NCBI GenBank assembly: GCA_951394405.1
Contig: OX596338.1
Location: 868,001-932,000, forward strand
Reading direction: 5' to 3'
Source of the DNA: Coprinellus micaceus
Lineage: Eukaryota > Basidiomycota > Agaricomycetes > Agaricales > Psathyrellaceae
Length of the DNA stretch: 64,000 nucleotides
Positions 49,801-61,000 of this stretch are shown here, in pieces (position 1 is the first letter of the stretch; every line of letters begins with the position of its first letter). The notes below the pieces were generated by a model that did no database searches, was not told the DNA's origin, and saw only the letters and a program-made list of their open reading frames with translations. Made by a program: the position numbers and the translations under genes.

Positions 49801-51869
49801 CTATCAGATGACTCGCAGCTCATCTCGCGTCTGGCTGAAATCACGGTCAAGGATGATGACTATTCGTACGACCTGAGGAAGCGTTCCTTGACATTGCTCA
49901 AAACTTTGTTCAATAATAGTAGGTTATTTCCCCCTTCCGCAGCTCCGTGTCTTAATCAACCACCCAGTTCGCTTCCAAGATTCTATCAAGACATCGTTAT
50001 CGAAACTCCTCGAGTCGTGCTTCAAAGAGCCGGACCTCATGAAATTCCGAAGGAACGCAATTGCCGCGCTGCATAGTCTCACTGAGGCAAACTCGAGTGG
50101 TACGACTTCTTTGGCCTAAGTACCTCTTGAACATCGTTAACTCCCCACAGAGGACTGCGATAAGTTCAAGGATATAGTGTCCCCATCGATCCCTCACCTC
50201 TTGAAGATCACCCTTCTTGTGACCGACAGGGATAATGAGTACATGAGAAAGGAAGCTGAAGACATTCTGCTCGAGAACCTCACATCGTACCCTAGCGAAA
50301 GTGAGCCTTCCGCATCGTCTGTTGGGGTGAATACTAACATAATGAGTAGCGAAGCTCAACCGGGAGGTGCTATCTGCCATACCTCCGATGATACCGACCA
50401 TCACGGTTGAAGGGAAGCGGATAGCACTGCAGCTCGGAGAGACACGTAAGCATGTTATTCCTCCAGGATACGTCCAAACTAACCATTCAATCCCCTAGTT
50501 CAATTGACGGACGATACGGCGGCATCGATCGCACATGGACTCGCCCCACTTCTCCGCACTACATCGTCTTTCCCCCGAGCAGCCGCAATTGAGCTTCTAT
50601 CTAAGCTGTACTCGAAGCATCGTAGGCTTTCCGCTACACCCTATCGTAAAACCCACCTACTGAAGTCATTTTCACAGGGTCATCCAAGCCTAGGCTCATC
50701 GAGTCTGCCATACCGGAAATCATCACCCTTGCTCTTGACGAAAAAGATGACGTTGGCGGGATCCGAACAACTGCCATCCAGCTTTTGGTCTCCCTCTCCG
50801 CGGCACCCATCATAACCACCGACGAGCATAGCAGCACCTCATCGCCCTTGAACAGTCCAGTGGTAAAGCAAATCACACCCCTCGCGACGAAGTTTATGGG
50901 GTTGCTTCAGAATGAGAACTTGAGGCCCTCGGTTGTTGAGTTACTTTCCCTGATGTCGAGTGACGCTGGGGTACGGCGCACGATCTCGTTGCAAATCATT
51001 GCATCGGCCTTTGGGACAGATAATGTGATGCTCCAGGGACATTGTGAACTCCTCGCCCGCCTCATATCCGATGGTATGTTGCTTGTATGTACCTTTGAAC
51101 TCAATACTGAGGTCGTTTCCCAGGTCGTTTCGAAGATGAACCCATCGACAAGGTCATGCTCTTCCTTGCATCTGCCATGGTGACCCGACCGAAGTTGGCT
51201 CCATATCGCTTCGAGATCCTCACCGCCCTCTGGTGTCGCTACGGTTCCAAGCCGATCACCCCAGTCCATTCAGAACCGTTGGACAAGTCCGTCTTGAAGC
51301 AGCCTAACGACCTCGTGGATTGGTTCACATTTGCCCTATTTGGGAGACACGCGACGGTCCATGAAGTTCGGACGTGGCTAAGGAGGTGCAAGGTATGGCT
51401 TCCCGACGAGCCAGAACTGGAGCACGAACATCATGCCGATCCCGAGCACCCTGTGATCAAAGAGGGGTCTCAAAACTCGTCCAAGCGTTCTTCTATCGCT
51501 CCTCCAGAATCAGCGCACGAGGTCCACGACGGCGAGCCCCCCGAGGAACCTCTAGCCAGGGAGGGGTCTCAATCATCTAGGCGTACCTCTGTGGTATCAC
51601 TAGAGCCGGAAGCCGTGCCGGAAGCCCAGGCCGAACACGAGGAGGGCGTTGCCATGAAGGAGGGGTCTGTCGGGTCCGCGCGTTCCTCTGTAGTACAACC
51701 CCAACCGGAGGGCGGTGAGAATGTTGGCGAGCCTGTAGCAGCACCATCCAAGCGCTCTTCCGTTGTCGTGCCAGAACAGGTTCAGGCTGAGCCCACTGAA
51801 CAACCTCCGGTCAATGCTGGTGCGTCCTCTTCTAAGCCTCCGTCCGTGGTGGACTCAGCGAGGGGATGA
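43891..51869 (+). CDS. Gene B: DUF6535 membrane domain + HEAT solenoid + Ser-rich tail
   Basis: Estimated at about 2100 aa. Checked exons: 43891-43944, 44000-44251, 44305-45547, 45604-45726, 45786-45977, 46036-46158, 46214-46336, 46394-46528, 46585-46878, 46942-47067, 47124-47249, 47305-47430 and 47484-47597; further exons run to 51869. DUF6535 covers about residues 70-260: FREDARIWQLYLEEAEEKA, then helices including AGLFAGVVSSFVIDA and VLILVPLLVQIASVLFLIGL. From the fourth exon on, the exons are mostly 114-135 nt, phase 1 at both ends, and each encodes about one HEAT repeat of 38-45 residues. The conserved end element is LVDWFTFALFGRHATVHEV. The NADAR domain of gene A is absent; instead the last 150 residues repeat EGS..SS.R(S/T)S..-type units (KRSSIAPPE, RRTSVVSLE, ARSSVVQPQ, KRSSVVVPE). 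The reading frame appears intact. Function unknown. Confidence 0.82.
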
Positions 51870-52581
51870 GGTGTGGTGTACGCGTATGTATTGGATCTCC
51901 TATCCGAACAGTATCGACTTTCCGCTGCCCATTGTATGTTTCTGTTGTTGTATTCTTACCTGGACCTTCTGCACACTTCACTTCACCCGTTTAGCACATC
52001 ATTTTATTTGAACCAAAGGCGCTATTTCCGATGCAAGTAGCCTTGTGGGTCTTGTCCCCCCCTCGCCAGTGAGCGCTTAATCTCACCAACGCATCACTTA
52101 CGTGTGAACTGTGGCTGTTCAGATGTCCCAGCCTTCTTCCAACCAAACCCAGATCCACCAAGGCTTGGCTCTCGGAAGCCTTCGAAATCGTGGCACTGCT
52201 GAACTGAAAGTGCTTTTGCGGCCTGGCACGGTCGCCATGACCCACAGTCGCGTGAATTCGGGCATTCAGTGCTCATCATGCATTGAAATGCCGTCCCAGG
52301 ACAGCGGGGGCACCAGCCTAAAGTGGAAACCACTCACCCCTCAAGGCGCGTTATCTTCTTCCAAGCTCGGAAGTTTGGTATGAAAGTCGAGCTCAATCAC
52401 GCTCTGATTGAGGAGGCTCGTCGACGTGATGGAGTAGAGGGAAAATCAGGCCAGGGAAATCGTGCAGATTCGTAGAATCACGGCGAAGGAAGCACCGAGC
52501 ATTCTCCGCCTCAAGAGAGATAACCGTCGTTTCAATCTTTCTCTGAACTGCTCCTCAACTGCCCCCCACTCGTCCGCCACG
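51870..52581. other. Spacer between gene B and the GH5 gene
   Basis: A 0.7 kb spacer holding the gene B 3' region and the GH5 promoter and leader; the last 80 bp are pyrimidine-rich. I looked for a leftover NADAR fragment after gene B and saw none. Confidence 0.4.
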
Positions 52582-54346
52582 ATGTCGGCCCTAAAGGTCG
52601 AAGGTACAAGGATCGTTGACGAAGCTGGGAAAGAGGTCGTTCTGCATGGTGCTGGGCTAGGCGGATGGATGTGGTGCGTCACTACTTCATCTCCTCCGTG
52701 AACTCGGGCCTCACTTGGTACCCCTTGCAGCATGGAGAACTTTGTTACTGGTGCCCGGTTCCTCGCGATATACGCGAGATAGTCTGCTGACGAGGCCTCC
52801 CTCCTCAGGATACCCGGGGTGGGAATGCCATATACGCGAAGGCCTAGCTGACGCTATTGGGCAGGAGAAAGCAGAGTTCTTCTTCGACAAGGTTCGTGCA
52901 CAGAGTCATATAGAAGAGGGGCGAGAGAATGGACTCACTAGTGCGCACAGTATCTAGAATATTTCTTTACAGAGTCAGATGCGATCTTCTTCAAATCGCT
53001 TGGGCTGAATTGCATACGGATCGCCGTTAACTACCACCACTTCGAGGGTAAGTGACGAACGACCGAATCAATACAAGCCGCCACTGATCGTTTGGCCGCA
53101 GATGACGATAACCCCCGAGTCCTAAAGACTGAGGGCTTCAAACACCTCGACCGCGCCATTGCTATCTGCGCGAAGCATTCCATCTACACCGTCATCGATA
53201 TCCACACCGCCCCAGGTGGACAAAGCGGAGGATGGCACGCCGACGGCGGGATTCACTATGGCAGTTTCTGGCGCCACAAAGACTTCCAGGATCGTCTCGT
53301 CTGGCTTTGGGAACAGCTCGCCGCTCACTACAAGGGTAATCAGTGGATAGCCGGTTACAACCCCTTGAACGAGCCTTGCAACCCGTTTCCCCAACAAGAA
53401 GGGCTCGTCGAGATTTATGACAGGTTGCACGACGCTATCCGAGCCATAGACGAGGACCATATCATATTCTTGGACGGGAACAGCTTTGCGACCGATTTTA
53501 GCAAGTTCCCGGACGACGCGGGTACGAGGTGGAAGAACATGGCATACTCCATCCACGACTATACGGTCTACGGCTTCCCCACCACCCCCGAGCCGTACAC
53601 CGGATCCGAAGCGCAGAAGGACCGGATGGTCAAGACCTACTTACGCAGGAGGGAGTGGATGGACAAGAGAGGTCTCTGTGTGTGGAATGGGGAGTGGGGT
53701 CCAGTGTACGCCAGGAAGGAGTACGACGGAGACGCGACCGAAAGCATCAACGCCCAACGCTACGCCGTCCTCAACGATCAGTTAGAGATCTACGAGAAGG
53801 TCGGTTCCTAAAGGGCACGGTTTCGCGGACGCTCCTGACGCAGTCAGTTTCCAGGACCGATTAAGCTGGTCGATCTGGCTGTACAAAGACCTCGGCTTCC
53901 AGGGCATGGTGTATGTTTCACCTGACACTCCCTTCCGCCGCCATTTCGGGGAGTTCATCGCGAAGAAACACCGACTCGCAGTCGATAGTTGGGGAAGAGA
54001 CGATAAGGAGGTGAAGCACATTTACGAACCGCTTATAGCCTTGATCAAAGAGTCGGTCCCGGACGAGAGTCATCTCGTTCTGTACCCCGCGCGCTGGCAC
54101 TTGGAGGAAAGGGTCACCAGGTTGATAAGGACGATGTGTCTCGCCGAGTTGATGGTGAAGGAGTGGGCAGGATTGTTCAAGGGATTGGACGAGGCGCAGC
54201 TAGAGGAGCTCGCGAAGAGCTTTGCGTTTGAGAGTTGCTTGAAGAGGGAGGGGTTGAACCAAGTTCTGACTGTGCATTCCAAACGGGTTGCGAAGAAGAA
54301 CACGCCGTTAGGTGGTCCTCGGTCCTGTGGGTGTATGATACAGTAA
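52582..54346 (+). CDS. Glycoside hydrolase family 5, cytosolic YBR056W-like
   Basis: Predicted beta-glycosidase of family GH5, in the branch related to yeast YBR056W (exo-beta-1,3-glucanase-like). The start is MSALKVEGTRIVDEAGKEVV; no signal peptide is seen, so it is probably intracellular. Successive exons read LHGAGLGGWM, MENFVTG, GYPGWECHIREGLADAIG, YLEYFFTESDAIFFKSLGLN, then a long exon (about 53101-53799) and a last exon starting DRLSWSIWLYKD. The catalytic acid is the Glu of GYNPLNEPCNP and the nucleophile is the Glu of CVWNGEWGPVYA. Other family blocks are YTVIDIHTAPGGQ and YSIHDYTVYGFP. The product is about 510 aa. It sits between two DUF6535-HEAT paralogues, and a decayed second copy lies just downstream, so it was part of the duplicated unit. 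The short exon 2 border is approximate. Confidence 0.92.
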
Positions 54347-54641
54347 GGGCATCGCTTTGAGAAAGCCCTGTAGTGGTACCTACATGTGCCAAGCAGTCCC
54401 TTGTGCGACTCTGCTTAAAGCGGGTATTCGGTTGCTTGGACGCTTACGTAACCCTTGTGAACCGGCACTGCCAGTGCATCCCTTCCTTCCTTATACCATA
54501 GTGAGCGCGGCGTGGATGACACTCAGTCTGTTCACGCTCTGCTTTCCGCCTGCTACCCATTGGTCCACACCCGATTCCAATCCCACCCTTCGATCTGCCT
54601 GACGGTATTATTGTCCTTCGAGTGTCCTTCAGTCCTTAAAC

Positions 54642-54785
54642 CATGGAACACTTCGTTTCTTCCCGTATCCCAATCCTCATGGGGTCCTATTGGGGACGAT
54701 AATCAGGGCGCAAATTCCAGATTCGCGAAGACCTTACCGACGCTATTGGGAAGGAGAAGGTCGAAATTTCCTTCAACGAGATAAG
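54642..54785 (+). pseudogene. Relic of a second GH5 gene (parts of exons 2-3)
   Basis: ATGGAACACTTCGTTTCTTC matches the start of GH5 exon 2 (encoding MENFVTG). About 85 bp on, CGCGAAGACCTTACCGACGC and the following GGAGAAGGTCGAAATTTCCT match the intact gene at about 52827-52891 (REGLADAIGQEKAEFFFDK there, REDLTDAIGKEKVEISFNE here). No flanking GH5 exons are left and no long frame exists, so this is a dead fragment. It shows that the GH5 gene was duplicated together with the neighbouring DUF6535-HEAT gene. Confidence 0.72.
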
Positions 54786-55009
54786 TCTTCATTCTCACGG
54801 CGCCTCCTTCCAAAAAGGCGTCGGCTGATGGCAGAACCGGATGGTTTAACTTCAACTTTAAGAACCTAGGTACTCGGCTGGAGGTGGTCGGTGGAGTTAG
54901 TGTGACTGCGCTGCCAGTTGTATGCTAAGGTTCATGTGAGCTGGCGTGCGTGTGACGGGGTTAAGTACGTACTTCATGAGCGTTGAGGGTGGCGACTCGG
55001 AGCCCTACG

Positions 55010-55016
55010 TATAAAG
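55010..55016 (+). promoter_or_regulatory. TATA box of gene C
   Basis: TATAAAG lies about 46-52 bp upstream of the gene C ATG, in a context (AGCCCT..TATAAA..A..AGGCCTCATG) shared with the gene B promoter. Confidence 0.55.
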
Positions 55017-55061
55017 ACCAGGCAGGCCTCATGCTTGACATTCTCGACAGAAGGGCCAACG

Positions 55062-58000
55062 ATGGGCGAGCCTCTCTTTGAAAAGGCCGAATTTGAGCAG
55101 TTCACGGTGCAGGTAAGAGCCTCCCACATTCACGTTGCAGCTCGTCGCGACTGAGCCTGCTCCACTTCAGTTTGCCATCGACGACAACGCCGCAGAGACG
55201 CAATGTGGCCGCAGGGAGTCGCAGCTTCCGTCAGCACACCAGGCAGAGCCCCAGAGGCCGGCCACCCAAAGGACCTCTATACTCAGGAAGGGGTCCAAAA
55301 AGTTCAAGTCGACGGAGTTCAGAGAGGACGCAAGAATCTGGCAGCTGTACCTGGAAGATGCGCAAGAGCGAGCAGCGTTCAAGACATCACTCTGGTATAA
55401 CAGTGTCGACACCTTGCTAGTTTTTGTAAGTCCCAGCCCATGTATTTCCTTCCTTGAGAATATATTTTGACGTGTAACCAAGGCTGGCCTTTTCGCTGGG
55501 CTTGTCGCAGCCTTCGTTATTGACGCTCGGAAGGATTTACAGTTCGACAGTGAACCACGCCTCCTCGCCAGGATCTTCAACGTCTTGCAGGGCGGCTCGA
55601 TCAGCGAGATCTTTCGCACCACACGCACAGCGTATTGGGTGAACGGCCTGTGGATTCTCAGTTTGTCTACAACGTTGTTCAGTGCCCTCGTTGGTGTGAT
55701 GGCTAAAGTTGGACTTTCAAAGTACGCGCTTGCGATGACGAAGTGTGACGGGGCACCCGGCGCAGTTCACCGGTATAGGGTCGACCAGCAAGCGGAGCGC
55801 TTTTATTCCAAACATGTTCTTTTCCTGGTTCCACTCCTCGTCCAAAGTGCCTCGGTGATGTTCTTGATTGGCCTCATCATTCAAATGCACGCCGATAATC
55901 CAACACTTGGGCGAGTACTTCTTGCCTTTTGCTTGGCTGGCGGCCTTGCCTATTCTTTCATTATCCTACTGCCGCTCCGTATTCCTTCATCTCCCGCCAA
56001 TCTGTCTCTTTCAACACACCGGAAGCCTCTAATCCCCGAAGACATGAACGACGCGCTTGGAATGATTATGTACACCGAGTTCATTCAGTCACAGAAGCCC
56101 GGTTACTTGGATGAAGCAATCACGGAGGTCGCGCTACCAGCATTTGAACAGAAATGGACCGAGTTTCTTTGCAAAAACGACACTCCCAAGATCCTACTCT
56201 CACGCTTCCGGCAATGTGCATCCTCGAGGACGAGCGACACTCTCCAGCGGGACGAAACGCTGTGCAATCACCTACTCGCGCTCCTCTCCTTCGCGGAGTT
56301 GTACGAGACGAGACTTCATGAGGCATTCGAAAAGAAGCAGACCCTCCAAGGCTATGATACGCTTGACAAGGCCCTCCACGAAGCCTTGAGCCATGAGAAC
56401 GGACCCCTCCACCGTTGGAACGAACTTCCTGAGGGTCTCAGGCCGTTGCATTTCGCACTCCGGACTCATGTCCTGGTCTTGCTGCACCTACCTCAGAATG
56501 GTGGATTCAAGCCTCACGCCCCTTCCGACTTCAATCCCAACGAAATGGCTGACCGCCCCTGGGAGATGCCGTTCCAAGACATTCGCTCTAGCCACCGTAT
56601 TCATTTCACCCTTGCGGCGTGTCGTGGCCTTATTGAAGGCGAGAGTCACCTCAAGACGATCAGTTCTTTCATTCTTTCTTTGTGCCTTGCGAAAGGTAGC
56701 GCTCAGCCAACCTCCATCTTCCCCCACTGACGCGCATCCTTTGATTATCAGCAGCTCTTGCGGGGTCTGAGACTGGCCGAACCAGCGAGTGGGCAAGCAG
56801 CCTTGCAAGAGAAGAACGAGATAACGTCGACGAGTTGGCCCTGAGATATATCTTCAAGCTTTATCATGCGACGGGTGTGTTGGAATCTTCCGCTCTGCAG
56901 TTCATCTCCTAACTCACGGGGTCTGCGCCACAGTTACAGGATGGGAGGACATGGCCGCAGATGCACTGAGGGAAATACTGCCTGTCGAGGTACCCCTCGG
57001 GGATACCGAAAGCACTCGCGGCCATGCTGGCGTGCTCAGGTGTCTCATTTTCAGCCTATCTCAACCTAGTCACGCCCTCCGCGTCCACGCGTTCAAAATG
57101 CTTAAGCTGGTTTCCTCGCCAAATCGTATGTCTCCATTTCGTCAAGCGGTTAAGTCTGTAGTTAACCCACACTCTAGCCGCCCTGTTCAGCAGAATCATC
57201 AACTCGTCGGTGCCAACCATCGCCACCATGACCGTCTACGATGACCAAGGAGTGCAGGATGAAGGATTGGAATTGCTGATAGAACTCGTGAAAGCAAACG
57301 GTAGGCATAGACAGGTTCTGAACGGGTGGCACGACTGACCTTGCGTTTCTCACAGAGGAGATGGCTGAGTCTATCCGGTCTGCCGTAGTCACCAGTGTGC
57401 AATCGGGACTCTCAAAATATGACGATCATCCTCGTATTTCGACCATCCAATTCGTCGAGAAGCTGTGCACACTGCAGGGTGGGTAATGCTCGACATTCCT
57501 GCTTGCGTACCTCGTCAGATAAACTCGCTGGTACAGGTTCCGATAACGTTTTCACCTCCTCCATCAGCGACGTAATCCCTAACCTGGTCGAACTCTTCAT
57601 GGACAACTCTGCCCCCGACCAGGTGCGCCAGGCAGCCTTGAAGCTTTCCGAGAGGCTTTGGTCAGTTAACTGTCAGTACTATTCCTCTCATCCGCATCTG
57701 CCAGGGCTGATTCAAATTACTATTAGCATTTGACGAGGTCAAGAGCGCGATCCTCGACCACTTAGGTGCAATGCTTGAGAAGAATGAGTTTAGCAATCGT
57801 TACGAATTCCTTAGCAACCTCCAGGCCCTTGTCAAAGCCAAGGATTTCGCATCAGGCAAAGAGCGGCTCTCTTACGCCTTCCCGTGGTATTCACCAGCGG
57901 ATCTCATCAACGACATCATGCCTAGTGTGTTCGAGGAGATCGTCAAAGTGGCTATCTATGAGGAAGACAGAATCATCGCTGATGGGGCTCAGGAATTCTT

Positions 58001-61000
58001 GAAGTCGCTGGCCAAGAGTGGTGAGCGTTCTAGAGTCCCAGATCATACCGCGATATTGCGTTAACATAGCACTACTCCACCAGGCCGCCTCAACGGACAT
58101 CTACCGAACCTCAAGCTCATGACTTGGCTGGAGGCTGTGACGGTCCGCCCGAGTCGCTGGCGTGTTCGGCACAATGCACTACTTGTTGTCGAAACCCTCT
58201 CAAAACAGTGTGAGTAGTCAACACAGGACCAAGGCGAACATCGTTGACCTGCGCACTCGTTCCTAGTGACAGTCACTGCCGGTCTCCTCAACGTTCTTGT
58301 GGAAGCTGCACTAGCAGATGACGATGACAATGTCCGCACCGCCGCTATCGAGCTTGTATCGGACCTTTGGAAGAAACCCTGCGCTATCGACTGTACGCCA
58401 CCCTGATTAGAATCGCTGTCCACAAGTTTGTCTCTGATCATACCCACAGATGACATTGCCCAGGAAGTGAAAGAGACCATCATCTCTGGTTCACACAAGA
58501 ACGCCTTCCAGAACGAAGTGCATACAGATATACGAGTACGAGAAAAATGGGTCCTATTCCTCGGCGAGGTTGCCGAGTACGGTAAAGTATAGATATGCTG
58601 CGTCTGGACTCTTGTGATTGACCGTGTGCTTGTCAGTCGCGCTTTCTGAAGCCATCCCTATCACCATCCAAGTTGCGGTGGCAAGGGGGGGCAGCTCTGA
58701 CTTCAGGAGCAAGGCCGTAGCTCTTCTGGTATCTGATGGCGTAACGAAAGGTATCTTGTCGAGCCTACACAAAGGTTTTAAAGTCACTGAAGTTACTTTT
58801 CAAGAATCTAACTATTGTGAGGTGGTGAAGGCAAGCGTACCAGAGGACCTTGAAGTGAAGCTACCTTGTACTGGCGAATTGGTCAGCATAGGAAAATGGG
58901 TCAAGTTACTGATTGATCTCTTGCCTCATGGTGAGTTCCTGTCTCATGAGCCCAGATGCCCGTAACTTGATTGCACCGCAGCGCAGCTTCAGGACGTTGC
59001 AAGACGGGCTCTCGCTGGTGTCGTGTCGAGCGTCAGGGAGAGCTTGGATCCTACGCCAGGCGCCGAACCAGGCCCACCAGCCGACCCGCTGGAAGATGAA
59101 AACTCGGTCGAGCGTTAGTGATGAACTCTCCCACCTAGGTTTAAATAACTAGCCCATTCTTTTATCGCTTGCAGCTCCCGAGCCATCCAGCGACGAAAGC
59201 AACTTCATAATAGAGTCAGACATCGCTCCACCATTGCGTCGCTTGCTTGGAAAGTCGTCTGGGGATGGACGCATGTATTGGGTTGAGATACTTGCAAACC
59301 TGGCAGAGCACTGTATGTCCCCCATTTATCAGCCCTTTTCGCGAAGCTGAAGCAGTGAGCCCCTTAGTTCCCGACGACTTCCCTGATGCCCCAAAGATCG
59401 TCCTTCAAATCGCCATGTACGACCCTGATGGTGACGTTCGTAATATGGCCCTCCAGTCCTTGCGACCCCTTGCAAAGCAAGGTGCATACTCATACCCATC
59501 CTCTCACTCGCTTGATCTGACCGTACGATAATACATGCTCCAGATAAAGCAAGGAATTCCTTCCTGGATGTGGTTGTCGAGCGTATGGAGAGGATGGCTG
59601 ATGACGGTGACTGGAATGTTCGCTTTGCCTTGGCCCAGCTGCTTGCCATTTTAGGAGCTTCTAAAGAGTGTGAGTGCAGGACTTCACCAATGTTGGTGCC
59701 CTCCGTTTACTGTACTATTTTAGGCAAGCTCCCAGAACAAGCCATGAATAGACTCACCACCATGGCTCTCGAGGACAGGGACTACGATGTTCGTGCCGAA
59801 TCGGTCAATTCATTGGCGGTCTTGTTAGCCAACGATGGTCGGGAGCACACCGTTTCGTTTCTATATCGCCTAGCTGATGCTATATCCAGCACAGTACCCG
59901 GAATTAGCGACAGCTGTCCTGGAGAAGTTTGAGACAGGAGTTAAGGACGGTCACTGGAAGGCGCGACAATCCTGGATGAAGTTCATTCCACCTCATATCA
60001 AGGATGGTGAGACAACCTTCTGTTCTTCGCAGTCCAGTTCTTAAATAACTTTGCCTGCAGCTGGTTCAGCGTGTGCGAGCTTGGTGTTTGACCTGGCCAT
60101 TAATGATGGCGAAATCGACGTCCGGAACACAGCCGTGGCCGTACTGGAAGAGCTGCTGGGCGATGGTGCGCGCGTTAATTAGTATGTCATTTTTTGTTGT
60201 GTGCTGAAGTTCCTCAGCCAAACTGCGAGATGCCATGGCGTCAAAGATTGGGAAATCGCTCGCCTCCGCCATCAAGAATGACGAGCAACACACCAACCCG
60301 ACGTCCTTGTTAACGCGCCTTACCACTCCAAAGCTCCCAGATGGAATGGATGCAGGTTCGCTGGTATTTAGATTTCACGGCTTAATGATGAGCTCACGTT
60401 GGAATAGATTCGGAAAGCACCCTCACAACGGGGCACGAAATATGGATTGGTGTCACAATGCTATTAGGTCGGAATGGTGAGCAGTCCTTGCTTGATATTG
60501 TGTCCTCAGCTCAGGCTTTGCGCAACCAAGGCTTCCAGGGTGTTCCAAAGATTGTCGAGATGGCCATAAAAGACAGACCAGGTTACAGCTACACCGACCT
60601 CAAGGACTGCCGCAAAAGTTACTTGAGTAGTTAACTTGGCATAACTTTCTTCCCGCAAGTAAGTCCAAGTAACTTGGGGTTAGCTTGGGCCTTTTTCTAA
60701 CTTGCCCCCAAGTTAACTTGGCTTCTCGATGTGCTTCTTATATAGAACATTTTGTGGTATATATACTCTCGGATTGGCGTACGGAACCTCCGGCGATGCC
60801 CTGGGAGGACGGTGATCAGTAACGCCCAAGCCGCAAACCGTCTAAGTGTGGCACACAAAACCAACCAGCTATCGAGGCGGACGATTTTACACGTTTATTT
60901 TAAGGTATGTCTACCCTCTTGGTCGTACGAATAGAGGGGGAAACATCTGTTCATCCAAACCTCCACTACCAAAGACGGCGTACCTGTTTGGGCAGCTTGA

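Larger units (their letters stand above)
54347..55061. other. Spacer between the GH5 gene and gene C
   Basis: This spacer contains the GH5 relic (54642-54785) and the gene C promoter. The last 190 bp is similar to the stretch before gene B. No other gene was recognised. Confidence 0.5.
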
